Source of the DNA: Halobacteriovoraceae bacterium
GTDB taxonomy: Bacteria > Bdellovibrionota > Bacteriovoracia > Bacteriovoracales > Bacteriovoracaceae
NCBI GenBank assembly: GCA_002713145.1
Contig: PAVS01000002.1
Span: 143,286-207,285 of the forward strand
DNA length: 64,000 nucleotides
Direction of reading: 5' to 3'
Each line of letters starts with the position of its first letter. Position 1 is the first letter of the stretch. The position numbers and the translations under genes are program-made. The notes below the pieces were generated by a model that saw only the letters and a list, made by a program, of their open reading frames with translations, searched no databases and was not told the origin of the DNA. Of the stretch, positions 9,139 through 16,807 are shown one piece after another.

Positions 9139-9734
9139 GAATTTATACTTTTTCTATTCTCCAAAGCCTTCGTTATGGTCAAAGGGTCTAAATACTCTAA
9201 TGATCCCCCCATAGGAATTCCAAAGCCTATTCTTTCCACCTGGACTCCAACTAATTGCTGTCCTATATAAGAACAAGTGGCATCACCTTCAACAGATGGG
9301 TTCACCGCGAGAATAACTGTTTCAATATTGTATTTTTTAACTCTATCAACGAGACGATCGATTTTTAAATCATGAGGACCAATTCCCATTAAAGGATTAA
9401 GCACTCCACCTAAAACATGATAAATTCCATTGAAATTCTGTGACTTTTCTATGGCCATCAAATCACTAATGGATTCAACAACACATAAAATTTTTGCGTC
9501 CTGTCTCTCATCTGAAGTACAAACCGCACATCTATCTGTCTCAGTATACAAACCACACTCAACACATTTTTTAATTTGAGATAATTTTTGTATGGAAAAG
9601 GCTAATGTCTCTAAGTTTTCAGGGTCCCAGTTAACGAGTCCCATGATTTGCCTAAAAGCTGTTTTCTCTCCAACCCCAGGGAGCTTTGAGAAATTTTCAA
9701 CTGCATCAGCAATGGATTGAGGCAACTTAATCAT
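9135..9734 (-). CDS. recR: Recombination mediator protein RecR
   Basis: DNA-binding protein of the RecFOR pathway that loads RecA at single-strand gaps. The 199-residue product has the helix-hairpin-helix region at the N-terminus (SKLPGVGEKTAFRQ), a four-cysteine zinc finger (CVECGLYTETDRCAVC), and a Toprim domain starting ILCVVESISDLMAIE. Length matches the family (about 200). It follows ebfC in the widely conserved order dnaX-ebfC-recR, with start and stop sharing a base at 9734. Confidence 0.96.
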   Translation of the reverse strand: MIKLPQSIADAVENFSKLPGVGEKTAFRQIMGLVNWDPENLETLAFSIQKLSQIKKCVECGLYTETDRCAVCTSDERQDAKILCVVESISDLMAIEKSQNFNGIYHVLGGVLNPLMGIGPHDLKIDRLVDRVKKYNIETVILAVNPSVEGDATCSYIGQQLVGVQVERIGFGIPMGGSLEYLDPLTITKALENRKSINS

Positions 9735-10045
9735 TAAAATAATCCAGGTATACTTGCCCCACCGGTAATCTTACTCATCGCACTTGAAACGGCTTCACTT
9801 GATTCTTTAAGTGCTGTCCCCACTGCTGTTTTAACCAACTCCTCCAACATTTCAACATCTTCTTTGTCTACACATTCTGGATTGATCTTTAACTCTAGTA
9901 GTTCCTGTTTACCATTTACTTTAGCTGTGACCATTCCCCCACCTGAACTGGCTTCAAACTCTCGAGTGTCGAGTTCTTTTTGAAGGGCAGACATCTTCAT
10001 TTGCATTTGCTGGGCTTGTTTCATCATTTTATTGATATTGGCCAT
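9734..10045 (-). CDS. ebfC: YbaB/EbfC-family nucleoid-associated protein
   Basis: Small DNA-binding protein, a dimer that bends DNA, conserved between dnaX and recR in many bacteria. The 103-residue product has the family core: a Met/Gln-rich coiled-coil helix (KMMKQAQQMQMKMSALQKEL), the SSGGGMVTAKVNGKQELLEL strand segment, and an alpha-helical C-terminal part ending with GGASIPGLF. The frame opens at 10075, but GGAG lies 8 nt before the ATG at 10043-10045 and the family starts with MANINKMM-like sequences, so that start is chosen. It begins 1 bp past the dnaX stop. Confidence 0.93.
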   Translation of the reverse strand: MANINKMMKQAQQMQMKMSALQKELDTREFEASSGGGMVTAKVNGKQELLELKINPECVDKEDVEMLEELVKTAVGTALKESSEAVSSAMSKITGGASIPGLF

Positions 10046-10046
10046 A

Positions 10047-11759
10047 CTAATTCTCCGTTTTATTGAGGACCACATGCTGAACTTCTGAACTAAAAAGCTC
10101 TTCTGCGGACTTGATAAATTTATTCTTTAAAATTTGTTCTCTTTTTTGAAAAGTTTCTTCTTCATTATTTTTTTCGGTGATTTGGGCGTTGCTTAAAAAT
10201 GCTTCTTCACCTTGCTTATTCTCTATGAGTTTTAAATTCACCTCAATTTGGGATATATCGAGCTCTAAATAATTGCAGATGACTTCTTTTAATTTGTAAC
10301 TATTATCTAATTCAATGAGGTAGTCATAAAAAATCTTACTATCCTCTGAGAACCCTATTTCATACACACAATCAACACTTCCAAAATCTTCTTTATTAAT
10401 CAGATTCCCATGTTCTAAATTAACCGCCAGTCCACGATGAGATTCATTTAAAAACTTTAAAAAGTTTTTCCAACTTCTCTCTTCTGGTTCTAATTCAGCA
10501 GAAACCACATTCTGTTGAACGGGCTCTTCATCAACTTCAACTTTATCCTTAGCTTCAGACTCTTCCGCATCTGCTACGACTTCGCTGTTCACTTCCTCAT
10601 CTACTTGAGGCTCAGCTTTCTTTTCAAGAGTTGGTTTAACTACTTTTTTTTTAACTGAGATTGATTCCGCGCTTTTATTTAAAAGCATTTCTCTCAGAGC
10701 AACTTTAATAAAAACAAACTGAGTCGCTTGCTCTGCTTCAAATGTATTAAAACTCCAATCGAAATCCCTATAAAGAGTTTCATATATCCACATCAACTCC
10801 ACCAGTGAAACTTGTTCCACATCTAAATCAACAGAGAGTTGATTAAGCTCTAGATTATTATTAACCGCAAAAATAACTTCCCCAAGGGTGCTGAGGACTT
10901 GTTCAGCAAACTTTTTGAAATCAATATTATCATTCACGACGTTGGTGTAGATTTGGTTAATTGAGTCTTTATCTTTAGCGATGATTGCATTCACAAACTT
11001 GGCAACAATATTGGTGTCGGCCATGCCTAAAGACAAATTCAGAGCTTTTTCTGTTATATGCTTTTCACTCGACAAATTGAGCACTTGATCGAATAACGAC
11101 AGTGCATCTCTAAAGGATCCGCGGGCTTGTTTTGCTAATTCTTGGGTCACATAATCTGACTCAAAAGTAATTCCTTCTTCACTCGCAATATAATTGAGAT
11201 GTTTAACAAGATCAGGAACTGTAGCGTTTTTAAAATCAAATCGAATACAACGTGAAAGAACCGTTCCTAATAACTTCTGGGGATCTGTAGTCGCAAAGAT
11301 AAAAACCACATGTTTGGGAGGCTCTTCCAGGGTTTTTAAGAGTGCATTAAAAGCACTGACCGAAAGCATATGAACTTCATCAATAATATATACTTTATAG
11401 TTTCCATGCGTCGGAAGGTATTGAACGTTTTCAATGAGATCTCTAATATCATCTACACTATTATTAGAAGCACCATCAATTTCTATATAATCTAGGGATT
11501 GACCATTATCAATGGCCAAGCAAGACTCACAGGTAAGACAAGGTTCACCATCTTCAGTTTTATTTAAACACTTAATCGCTTTAGCAAAGATTCTTGCAAA
11601 AGTTGTTTTCCCAATTCCTCTTGTTCCCGTTAACAAATAAGCATGGGCGATCTTGTCGTTTTTAATCGAGTTTTTGAGAGTCTGTGCAATAGACTCCTGA
11701 CCAACTGCGTCCTTGAATAAACGCGGCCTCCATTTGAGGGCCAGAACTTGATAACTCAA
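10047..11759 (-). CDS. dnaX: DNA polymerase III subunit tau (and probable slippage-made gamma)
   Basis: Clamp-loader ATPase of the replicative polymerase. Family motifs are YQVLALKWRP at the N-terminus, P-loop GTRGIGKTT at 45-53, a zinc-binding cysteine group (C64, C74, C77, C80), Walker B DEVHM near 127-131, and the SRC sensor at about 169-171. Domains I-III end near residue 360; the rest is an acidic linker and a tau-specific C-terminus. The start is TTG with GGAG 10 nt upstream. Codons 370-372 form an A9 run, and both other frames stop immediately after it, so a 372-374-residue gamma form is expected (see the separate site). Confidence 0.96.
   Translation of the reverse strand: MSYQVLALKWRPRLFKDAVGQESIAQTLKNSIKNDKIAHAYLLTGTRGIGKTTFARIFAKAIKCLNKTEDGEPCLTCESCLAIDNGQSLDYIEIDGASNNSVDDIRDLIENVQYLPTHGNYKVYIIDEVHMLSVSAFNALLKTLEEPPKHVVFIFATTDPQKLLGTVLSRCIRFDFKNATVPDLVKHLNYIASEEGITFESDYVTQELAKQARGSFRDALSLFDQVLNLSSEKHITEKALNLSLGMADTNIVAKFVNAIIAKDKDSINQIYTNVVNDNIDFKKFAEQVLSTLGEVIFAVNNNLELNQLSVDLDVEQVSLVELMWIYETLYRDFDWSFNTFEAEQATQFVFIKVALREMLLNKSAESISVKKKVVKPTLEKKAEPQVDEEVNSEVVADAEESEAKDKVEVDEEPVQQNVVSAELEPEERSWKNFLKFLNESHRGLAVNLEHGNLINKEDFGSVDCVYEIGFSEDSKIFYDYLIELDNSYKLKEVICNYLELDISQIEVNLKLIENKQGEEAFLSNAQITEKNNEEETFQKREQILKNKFIKSAEELFSSEVQHVVLNKTEN
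10644..10652 (-). promoter_or_regulatory. A9 slippery run in dnaX (predicted gamma-forming recoding site)
   Basis: On the coding strand the sequence is GTT AAA AAA AAA GTA GTT AAA, encoding residues V369-K-K-K-V-V-K. If one A is gained, or ribosomes slip back one base, the next codons are AGT AGT TAA. If one A is lost they are AAG TAG. Either way translation ends within two codons and yields a product of about 372-374 residues comprising domains I-III. In E. coli gamma arises by -1 frameshifting and in Thermus by transcriptional slippage on an A9 run. The same outcome here is inference from position and frame. Confidence 0.72.
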
Positions 11760-11791
11760 AAAATTCTCTCTCCAATTTTGAAATTAGGTGC

Positions 11792-11820
11792 AAACTAATA
11801 ATAAGCTCAGTCATTGTCAA
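11792..11820 (-). promoter_or_regulatory. Sigma-70-type promoter of the dnaX-mraY chain
   Basis: On the minus strand a perfect -35 TTGACA (11815-11820) is followed by a 17 bp spacer and TAGTTT (11792-11797) as -10. The -10 matches only the key first two and last positions. Transcription would start near 11785, leaving a leader of about 26 nt before the TTG start of dnaX. No later gap in the chain down to mraY is long enough for an obvious second promoter, apart from promoters inside genes. Confidence 0.6.
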
Positions 11821-11899
11821 TTTGCAGTCGGTAATTGAGTTATAAAGTAAGGAAAAAAAAGAATTCTTGTTTAAATTTTAAAAGGAAATTATTTAAAGT

Positions 11900-11982
11900 G
11901 GCAGCTTGCACAAGAAGAATACTGGTCCCGTTGCTCCCTTCCAGGCCTGGCGGATTAACCTGCATCTAAATCGCAAGCTACC
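11900..11982 (-). ncRNA. ffs: Bacterial small signal recognition particle RNA (4.5S type)
   Basis: The minus strand contains the conserved SRP apical domain CAGGCCTGGAAGGGAGCAACGG: the GGAA tetraloop, the symmetric loop AGCA, and flanking stems that bind Ffh. The two ends pair as GGTAGCTTGC with GCAAGCTGCC, ten continuous base pairs including one G-U, which sets the borders at about 11900 and 11982 (83 nt). The size fits the short 4.5S class without an Alu domain. A well-placed promoter lies immediately upstream. A T8 run at 11857-11864 (minus sense) may end the transcript, but no strong hairpin accompanies it. Confidence 0.93.
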
Positions 11983-11989
11983 GAGAAGC

Positions 11990-12019
11990 ATCTTAATCGC
12001 AAGCTTAGGCCCTTGTAAA
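11990..12019 (-). promoter_or_regulatory. Promoter of the SRP RNA gene
   Basis: On the minus strand TTTACA (12014-12019) is separated by 18 bp from TAAGAT (11990-11995). Seven bases later comes the G that begins the predicted RNA at 11982. This geometry independently supports the 5' end chosen from base pairing. The spacer contains AGCTTGCGATT, an exact 11-base copy of the segment at 11969-11979 within the RNA gene. Confidence 0.68.
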
Positions 12020-12174
12020 GTTCTTTCCCTAAATAATTTTGCTGTGCAAGAAGTTAGAATCTTCTATCCAAGCTCTATGTGAGGTATTGGAAGTAGATAT
12101 AACTTCGATAATGTCATAGAAAATACATAAAATTTAGGTTTACGAACTAGCAATGCATTAAGTAAGAACAAACA

Positions 12175-13176
12175 ATGAGATTACTGTTCGCCATATATTT
12201 ATTCTTGATATCGGCTTTATGCTTTGCCATTGATGAGCAAGACTATCAAAAAATTTATGAAATCCATCAAGCTAAAGATAAATATTCTTTGCATAAATTT
12301 AAGGGTGTTAATGGTCACCAAGTCAGCTATCTCAAATACGGAAAAAAATCAGGCGCTAACGGAGCAGTTTTATTTTCAGTGGGGCGCAACGAATCTGCAG
12401 AGAAATACCTTGAAGTGGCTTATGATTTAGCCGAGAAAAACTTCTCCCCTATTTATATCACCGCCCACCGAGGACAAGGATTATCTGATAGAGTTCTCAA
12501 TAATCCAAACAAAGGTTATGTGAGAAAATTTAGTTATTACACTCGTGACTTAAAAACCCTAACAAATATCATTCGAAAAGAACTTCCCCCTCATACAAGA
12601 CTGAGTCTTCTGGCACACTCAATGGGTGGGGCCATAGGTCTCGATTTTTTACAAAAGTATCCACGTGTTTTTCACCGAGCAGTTTTCACGGCCCCCATGT
12701 TTAAAATTTTATTAGAAGAAAGTGAGAGAGCGACACTTTGGCAAACCTGGCTCGCTTGTTATATTCCCAATAAACCCTTTTGCACTGACTATGTTCCCGG
12801 TGGAAGTGACCCCAGTCCCACTATTGAAGATAGTGAAGTGACTAGTTCCGAAATAAGAACGGATTTCGTACGTTATCTTTATGAAGAAAATTCTCGCACC
12901 AGACTCGGCTCATCCACAATTCGTTGGGTAAGAGAATCGATTAAGGCCAATATACGAATGCGCTCAAATAGAAACATAGCTAAGATCCAAACACCCTTTC
13001 TCATCTTGCAGGCGAGCAGAGATTCGGTGGTGGATAATAGCGGGCAGGATGAAGTTTGTGAAAAAACTGATTTATGTCAACTAGAAGTGATCCAAGACTC
13101 TCTTCATAATATTTTATCTGAGCGTGATGTTTATCGAGATGTTGCGATGGATGCACTTGTTGATTATCTAAAATAA
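12175..13176 (+). CDS. Exported alpha/beta hydrolase, lysophospholipase-like
   Basis: A 333-residue protein with an N-terminal signal peptide ([18 protein letters not shown], cleavage about residue 18). The fold is alpha/beta hydrolase: HRGQGLSDR (oxyanion/loop region of monoacylglycerol lipase and PldB proteins), the nucleophile elbow AHSMGGA with Ser149, an acid near ASRDSVVDN, and His311 in DSLHN. It probably hydrolyses a lysophospholipid or monoglyceride in the periplasm or outside, a plausible activity for a predator, but the substrate cannot be read from sequence. The stop codon lies 2 bp from the CCA end of the convergent tRNA-Ser. No Shine-Dalgarno is evident. Confidence 0.8.
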   Translation: MRLLFAIYLFLISALCFAIDEQDYQKIYEIHQAKDKYSLHKFKGVNGHQVSYLKYGKKSGANGAVLFSVGRNESAEKYLEVAYDLAEKNFSPIYITAHRGQGLSDRVLNNPNKGYVRKFSYYTRDLKTLTNIIRKELPPHTRLSLLAHSMGGAIGLDFLQKYPRVFHRAVFTAPMFKILLEESERATLWQTWLACYIPNKPFCTDYVPGGSDPSPTIEDSEVTSSEIRTDFVRYLYEENSRTRLGSSTIRWVRESIKANIRMRSNRNIAKIQTPFLILQASRDSVVDNSGQDEVCEKTDLCQLEVIQDSLHNILSERDVYRDVAMDALVDYLK

Positions 13177-13177
13177 A

Positions 13178-13267
13178 TGGCGGAGGACAAGGGATTCGAA
13201 CCCTCGAAGGAGTTGCCCCCTTACACGCTTTCCAAGCGTGCGCCTTCGACCACTCGGCCAATCCTCC
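13178..13267 (-). tRNA. tRNA-Ser(GGA)
   Basis: Minus strand. The acceptor GGAGGAT pairs with GTCCTCC, followed by discriminator G and an encoded CCA (13178-13180). The anticodon stem CACGC/GCGTG encloses the loop TTGGAAA, giving anticodon GGA (UCC/UCU serine codons). A long variable arm (AAGGGGGCAACTCCTT region) and the GGTTCGAATCC T-arm confirm the serine class. Length is 90 nt including CCA. Confidence 0.97.
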
Positions 13268-13325
13268 GCATTGAGAACTTGAATATTTATCATTAGAGAG
13301 AGGAATCTGTCCAAAAAAATTACGA

Positions 13326-13799
13326 CTACTTGCGATAGTGAGAGCGTTTTTGTTTAAAAAAATCTGAAAGTATCTTCCCACACTCCCGATGTTTATGCCC
13401 CCCACTTAAATGACAGCGATGGTTAAGGTTGGGATGCTGATGAATATTGAGCCCCTGACTAATAGCGCCTCCTTTGGGATCATAGGCACCAAAATAAACA
13501 TTTTTGATTCTGGACTGGATGATCGCTCCCATGCACATGGGACAAGGCTCCAGCGTAACATAGAGGCTACAATCTATAAGCCGCCAAGAATTGAGTTTTT
13601 GAGAAGCTCTTTCTATCGCTAAAATCTCAGCGTGATGGGTGGCGACTTGGTCATATTCTTTCGTGTTATAAGATTCTGCAATGATATGGCCTTCATCATC
13701 GACAATAAGACAGCCCACCGGAACCTCATTAAAATTAAATGCCTTATGAGCAAGATCGATGGCCTTAGACATATGAAATTGAATATTATTAAAGTCCAT
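13326..13799 (-). CDS. tadA: tRNA-specific adenosine deaminase
   Basis: Zinc cytidine-deaminase-fold enzyme that converts A34 to inosine in tRNA-Arg(ACG); that tRNA is encoded nearby at 16193-16269. From the ATG at 13797-13799 the protein is 157 residues. Zinc ligands and the proton shuttle are H56-A-E58 and C86-P-M-C89, with EVPVGCLIV upstream and GAYDPKGGA downstream, all typical of TadA. The frame stays open to 13907 inside the PilZ gene, but that extension does not fit the family. The start overlaps the PilZ stop by 11 bp; the Shine-Dalgarno is weak (AAAGAA). Confidence 0.93.
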   Translation of the reverse strand: MDFNNIQFHMSKAIDLAHKAFNFNEVPVGCLIVDDEGHIIAESYNTKEYDQVATHHAEILAIERASQKLNSWRLIDCSLYVTLEPCPMCMGAIIQSRIKNVYFGAYDPKGGAISQGLNIHQHPNLNHRCHLSGGHKHRECGKILSDFFKQKRSHYRK

Positions 13800-14538
13800 T
13801 AGATTCTTTATGGTCTGAAAATTTACGACGAAGATTAGCCCTTTTATGACTTTTCCAGATTTTTTTAAGAGCCGGAACCTGTGACTTATTGGGCTCTTTA
13901 CTTTCATCCAAAGTTATTCCATAACGCATGGGTCTTCCAGCGATAACTTCTCGTTGGGTGGTGATAGTTCCGATGATTTTAAAAACTTTATCTTCGTAAG
14001 GAATTTCCACCTGCATCTCAGCTCCTAAAGGAAGTACATCAAAAGCAAGGATGGAAGCTGCATTTCTTCGCAAATCCGCCACTCTAGATTCAAATTCTAA
14101 TCCATTAACTCTGGCCGTCGCTTTGAGCTCTCCTGCGTAACGAAAATCGTATTCCCACCATTGAATTCGTGGATAATACAAAGGAGAGCTCATTATATAA
14201 CTATTCACCATTAAAAAAATGAAAGCTAAAAAGGAAAAATAAAGAATGAAGATATTATAACTTACAAAAGTAAACTCTAGGATTGTCATCGTGAGGTAAA
14301 TAAAAAGAAGTACTGTTAACCCCCAAAATGCATAATTTTTATTCTTATGAGATTTTCCATAGAATCTAAGGACTGTGAAAACGAAAAAACCTTCAAGATA
14401 AAAAGAGAAATCAAAAAAATTGCGTTCAGATGCATGGACAAGAATAAAAAGAGAAGCCACCAATAAAGTCAGCCCATAATTAATAAACTGGGATTTTTTT
14501 ATATCCTCGTTATTTTGAACTTCTAATAACTTTCTCAT
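13789..14538 (-). CDS. Membrane protein with C-terminal PilZ-like domain
   Basis: A 249-residue protein. The first 120 residues hold about four closely spaced hydrophobic helices (for example YGLTLLVASLFILVHA). The cytoplasmic C-terminus (about 135-225) has a PilZ-like beta pattern: KATARVNGLEFESRVADL, then MQVEIPYEDKVFKIIGTI and RPMRYGITLD. A clear RxxxR plus D/NxSxxG pair for cyclic di-GMP binding is not visible: the expected DxSxxG position reads ADLRRNAAS. It may therefore be a degenerate PilZ domain. It sits between the glycosyltransferase gene (29 bp overlap) and tadA. Confidence 0.6.
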   Translation of the reverse strand: MRKLLEVQNNEDIKKSQFINYGLTLLVASLFILVHASERNFFDFSFYLEGFFVFTVLRFYGKSHKNKNYAFWGLTVLLFIYLTMTILEFTFVSYNIFILYFSFLAFIFLMVNSYIMSSPLYYPRIQWWEYDFRYAGELKATARVNGLEFESRVADLRRNAASILAFDVLPLGAEMQVEIPYEDKVFKIIGTITTQREVIAGRPMRYGITLDESKEPNKSQVPALKKIWKSHKRANLRRKFSDHKESNGL

Positions 14539-15928
14539 AACTCAATCCATGATAACTTGCTAACTCGGCCAAACTTGTATTCTTCACTACAAATATTGGA
14601 TCTTTAAAGTTTGTCTCTATTTTAACTGAAGTCATGTCATCCTCGCTAGTGAGGAAACATATTCGGTCCGATGCACTGAATTTCTTTTGTAATTTTAATA
14701 TACTGTACTGACTCTCTCTACTATCAAGATGAAGCGCCGGAATTTCAAGTCCTAGATAAAAGCTAAGCTTGGCGGCTACTTGATAGCTATCAGCGACCAC
14801 TGGACGTCCTTCGCACTCTAACAAGACTTCCGGAATTTTCTGATTTTTCCATTCGATAATCTCATTGATTCTATTTTCATCTGGATCATCAGGGTTATCA
14901 AAATAAACTTCAAAAGATTCTGGGGAAAACAAAATTATCCGGCAAGCCAAGATAAGACCTAGCGGTAAAAAACTTAAAACAATATACGGTCTTTTCATAT
15001 TTTCGCGAAAGATCAGTGGCACAAAGAGAATAACAAAACTTGCGGCGACAGTTACAGACCAATTGGCTTCAATCTGATTTCTAAAAGACATCAAAAGCAG
15101 AAATAATAAAAAGCCGAGACTATTGGCAAGCAATATTCTTTGAAAAGGCTGTTTGAATTTATTTTTATAAAAGAGATATAAAAAGAGAAAAAAGTTAAAC
15201 ACTCCCAGTAACACGATCTGACCGGTAACAAAGTTAATAATATTCATGAGGTCAAAATGTTTTTCTGTACGACCTGTCAGATGAAATTTAAAAGAGACAA
15301 AATCATGAGTGTACTGCCAATACATATGGGGCAGATAAAGCAGAACGACTCCCAAAGCGATGGCATAGAATGATTTTCTTTTCAAAAGTTTAGGGTATGC
15401 CATTATTGTCAAAAGAATAATGAGCAGCCCATGGTATTTGGAATAAAACATTGCTGCTATAGTTAGCGAAATAAGCAGAGCAGTCGTAACATTATCTTCA
15501 TCTATATATTTTTGTAAGTAATAAAAAAAGAGGGTGGTAAAAAATAATAACGGCGTGTCTGGGAGGGCCAACAAACCAGAAAAACTCAAAAGGGGCATCA
15601 TAAAAAATGTAAGCAGCACCAGAGCCCAATATTTCTTGCCTGTCATTTTTAAAATTAAATAGAAAGAACCTAAGGAAGCGAGGTTAAACATAAACCTGAC
15701 GCCAAACTCATTATGACCAAACAAAAGAGTTCCTATTTTTATAAAGAGCGCAACCATGGGTGGATGATCAAAATATCCCCACGCTAGATATTGCGAATAT
15801 ATCCAGTAATAGGCTTCATCATAACTAAGCTCAAACGTTACACTTTGGATGGCATTAAGCACAAAAACTATAACAACAGCTACAATAATTTTTAAATGAA
15901 GACCCTTTAACTCTATTTCACTATGCAT
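14510..15928 (-). CDS. GT39/ArnT-type membrane glycosyltransferase
   Basis: A 472-residue polytopic membrane protein of the dolichyl-phosphate-mannose mannosyltransferase (PMT_2/ArnT) superfamily, which transfers a sugar from a polyprenyl-phosphate carrier to a periplasmic acceptor such as lipid A, glycan or protein. The first periplasmic loop carries SYDEAYYWIYSQYLAWGYFDHPP, where the Asp-Glu pair is the usual catalytic site, followed by many hydrophobic helices and a soluble C-terminal region of about 130 residues. The acceptor cannot be inferred. It overlaps the following PilZ gene, so the two are co-expressed. Confidence 0.85.
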   Translation of the reverse strand: MHSEIELKGLHLKIIVAVVIVFVLNAIQSVTFELSYDEAYYWIYSQYLAWGYFDHPPMVALFIKIGTLLFGHNEFGVRFMFNLASLGSFYLILKMTGKKYWALVLLTFFMMPLLSFSGLLALPDTPLLFFTTLFFYYLQKYIDEDNVTTALLISLTIAAMFYSKYHGLLIILLTIMAYPKLLKRKSFYAIALGVVLLYLPHMYWQYTHDFVSFKFHLTGRTEKHFDLMNIINFVTGQIVLLGVFNFFLFLYLFYKNKFKQPFQRILLANSLGFLLFLLLMSFRNQIEANWSVTVAASFVILFVPLIFRENMKRPYIVLSFLPLGLILACRIILFSPESFEVYFDNPDDPDENRINEIIEWKNQKIPEVLLECEGRPVVADSYQVAAKLSFYLGLEIPALHLDSRESQYSILKLQKKFSASDRICFLTSEDDMTSVKIETNFKDPIFVVKNTSLAELASYHGLSYEKVIRSSK

Positions 15929-15944
15929 AAGAATATTGTATAGT
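15917..15944 (+). promoter_or_regulatory. Promoter giving an apparently leaderless mRNA for the zinc-ribbon gene
   Basis: TTCACT (15917-15922), a 16 bp spacer and TATAGT (15939-15944) are followed by 7 nt and then directly by the GTG start codon at 15952. The predicted first transcribed base is the G of GTG, and no Shine-Dalgarno is present. Confidence 0.45.
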
Positions 15945-15951
15945 AATTCCT

Positions 15952-16185
15952 GTGAATAGTCTTGATTTAACCAAATTCAAAACCTGCTCATGTGGTACCC
16001 AAGTGAATACAGAGGACTGTATTGAGCATGATAAATACACTTGGCTTGGGTGGTTTTTCTGGAGCATGGGAACGACAGCTATACCCAAAGAAGTCTCGTT
16101 CACTTGCAAAAAATGCAACATAGAATTTGAAAAACTCACTGATCGCGACTTGATTAAGTATTACATGCTTTATAAAAGAAAATAG
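15952..16185 (+). CDS. Small zinc-ribbon protein of unknown function
   Basis: A 77-residue protein with CSCG near residue 13 and CKKCNIEFEK near residue 53. The two cysteine pairs are about 40 residues apart, as expected of a zinc ribbon. Between them is an aromatic, hydrophobic stretch (WLGWFFWSMG) that could be a short membrane-dipping or core segment. The start is GTG, preceded by a -10 box at the distance expected for a leaderless message. It lies divergent to the glycosyltransferase gene (23 bp between the starts) and ends 8 bp before tRNA-Arg on the other strand. I do not recognise the family. Confidence 0.6.
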   Translation: MNSLDLTKFKTCSCGTQVNTEDCIEHDKYTWLGWFFWSMGTTAIPKEVSFTCKKCNIEFEKLTDRDLIKYYMLYKRK

Positions 16186-16192
16186 AGTTGTA

Positions 16193-16269
16193 TGGCGCAC
16201 CCTGAGAGATTCGAACTCCCGATCTTCTGATCCGTAGTCAGACGCCTTATCCAGCTGGGCCAAGGGTGC
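16193..16269 (-). tRNA. tRNA-Arg(ACG)
   Basis: Minus strand. The acceptor GCACCCT pairs with AGGGTGC, followed by discriminator G and an encoded CCA (16193-16195). The anticodon stem TCTGA/TCAGA encloses CTACGGA, anticodon ACG, whose A34 is the substrate of TadA. The T-arm GGGAGTTCGAATCTCTC is canonical. Length is 77 nt. Confidence 0.97.
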
Positions 16270-16328
16270 GTGAGAGTATTTTTATTAAATAACATGCAAA
16301 ATTACAAGTCATTTCTACTATTTAACTC

Positions 16329-16805
16329 TTAAAGTATTTTTTTAATATGATGTTCAATAGCAAAAGGCTTAGTACTCGGGGCAAAGCGCCCAACAGGTTT
16401 CCCCTCTTTATTGACTAGGAATTTGGTAAAATTCCATTTTATTTGCTCTGTGCCAAGAAGCCCTGGCTGTTCTTCTTTCAAAAATTTATATAAAGGATGT
16501 GCAGAATCACCATTCACTTCAATCTTAGAGAAAACAGGAAATGAAATCTTAAATTTCAAATCGCAGAACTTTTTAATCTCTTCATCAGTACCACTTTCTT
16601 GTTTTCCAAATTGATTACAAGGAAACGCTAATATCTCAAGACCTTGGTCTTTATACTTAAGGTAGAGCTCTTGTAATTCTCCGTACTGAGGTGTAAATCC
16701 ACAAGCACTGGCAGTGTTCACGATTAAAAGAGTTTTTCCCTTGAATTTGCTGAGGGAAATTTCATTTTCTGCTGTTAAGTTGGCGTTAAAATCAAATACA
16801 TTCAT
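16329..16805 (-). CDS. Glutathione peroxidase-family thiol peroxidase
   Basis: A 158-residue peroxidase with the non-selenium active site NTASACGFTPQ (Cys35), FPCNQFGKQE (about 61-70, second Cys63 and conserved Gln) and KWNFTKFLV carrying the conserved Trp and Asn. Such enzymes reduce hydroperoxides using thioredoxin or glutathione. It has no signal peptide, so it is cytoplasmic. It starts 2 bp after the FHA/TonB-like gene and is the last gene of the Glt-like operon, so it is co-transcribed with envelope genes of a different kind. Confidence 0.92.
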   Translation of the reverse strand: MNVFDFNANLTAENEISLSKFKGKTLLIVNTASACGFTPQYGELQELYLKYKDQGLEILAFPCNQFGKQESGTDEEIKKFCDLKFKISFPVFSKIEVNGDSAHPLYKFLKEEQPGLLGTEQIKWNFTKFLVNKEGKPVGRFAPSTKPFAIEHHIKKIL

Positions 16806-16807
16806 AA

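Noticed and set aside
13001..13405. Minus-strand frame of 134 codons across the hydrolase end and tRNA-Ser
   Set aside because: It reads antisense through a convincing hydrolase and through a tRNA gene; composition is not protein-like.
15988..16263. Minus-strand frame of 91 codons across tRNA-Arg
   Set aside because: It translates the tRNA itself and the antisense of the zinc-ribbon gene.
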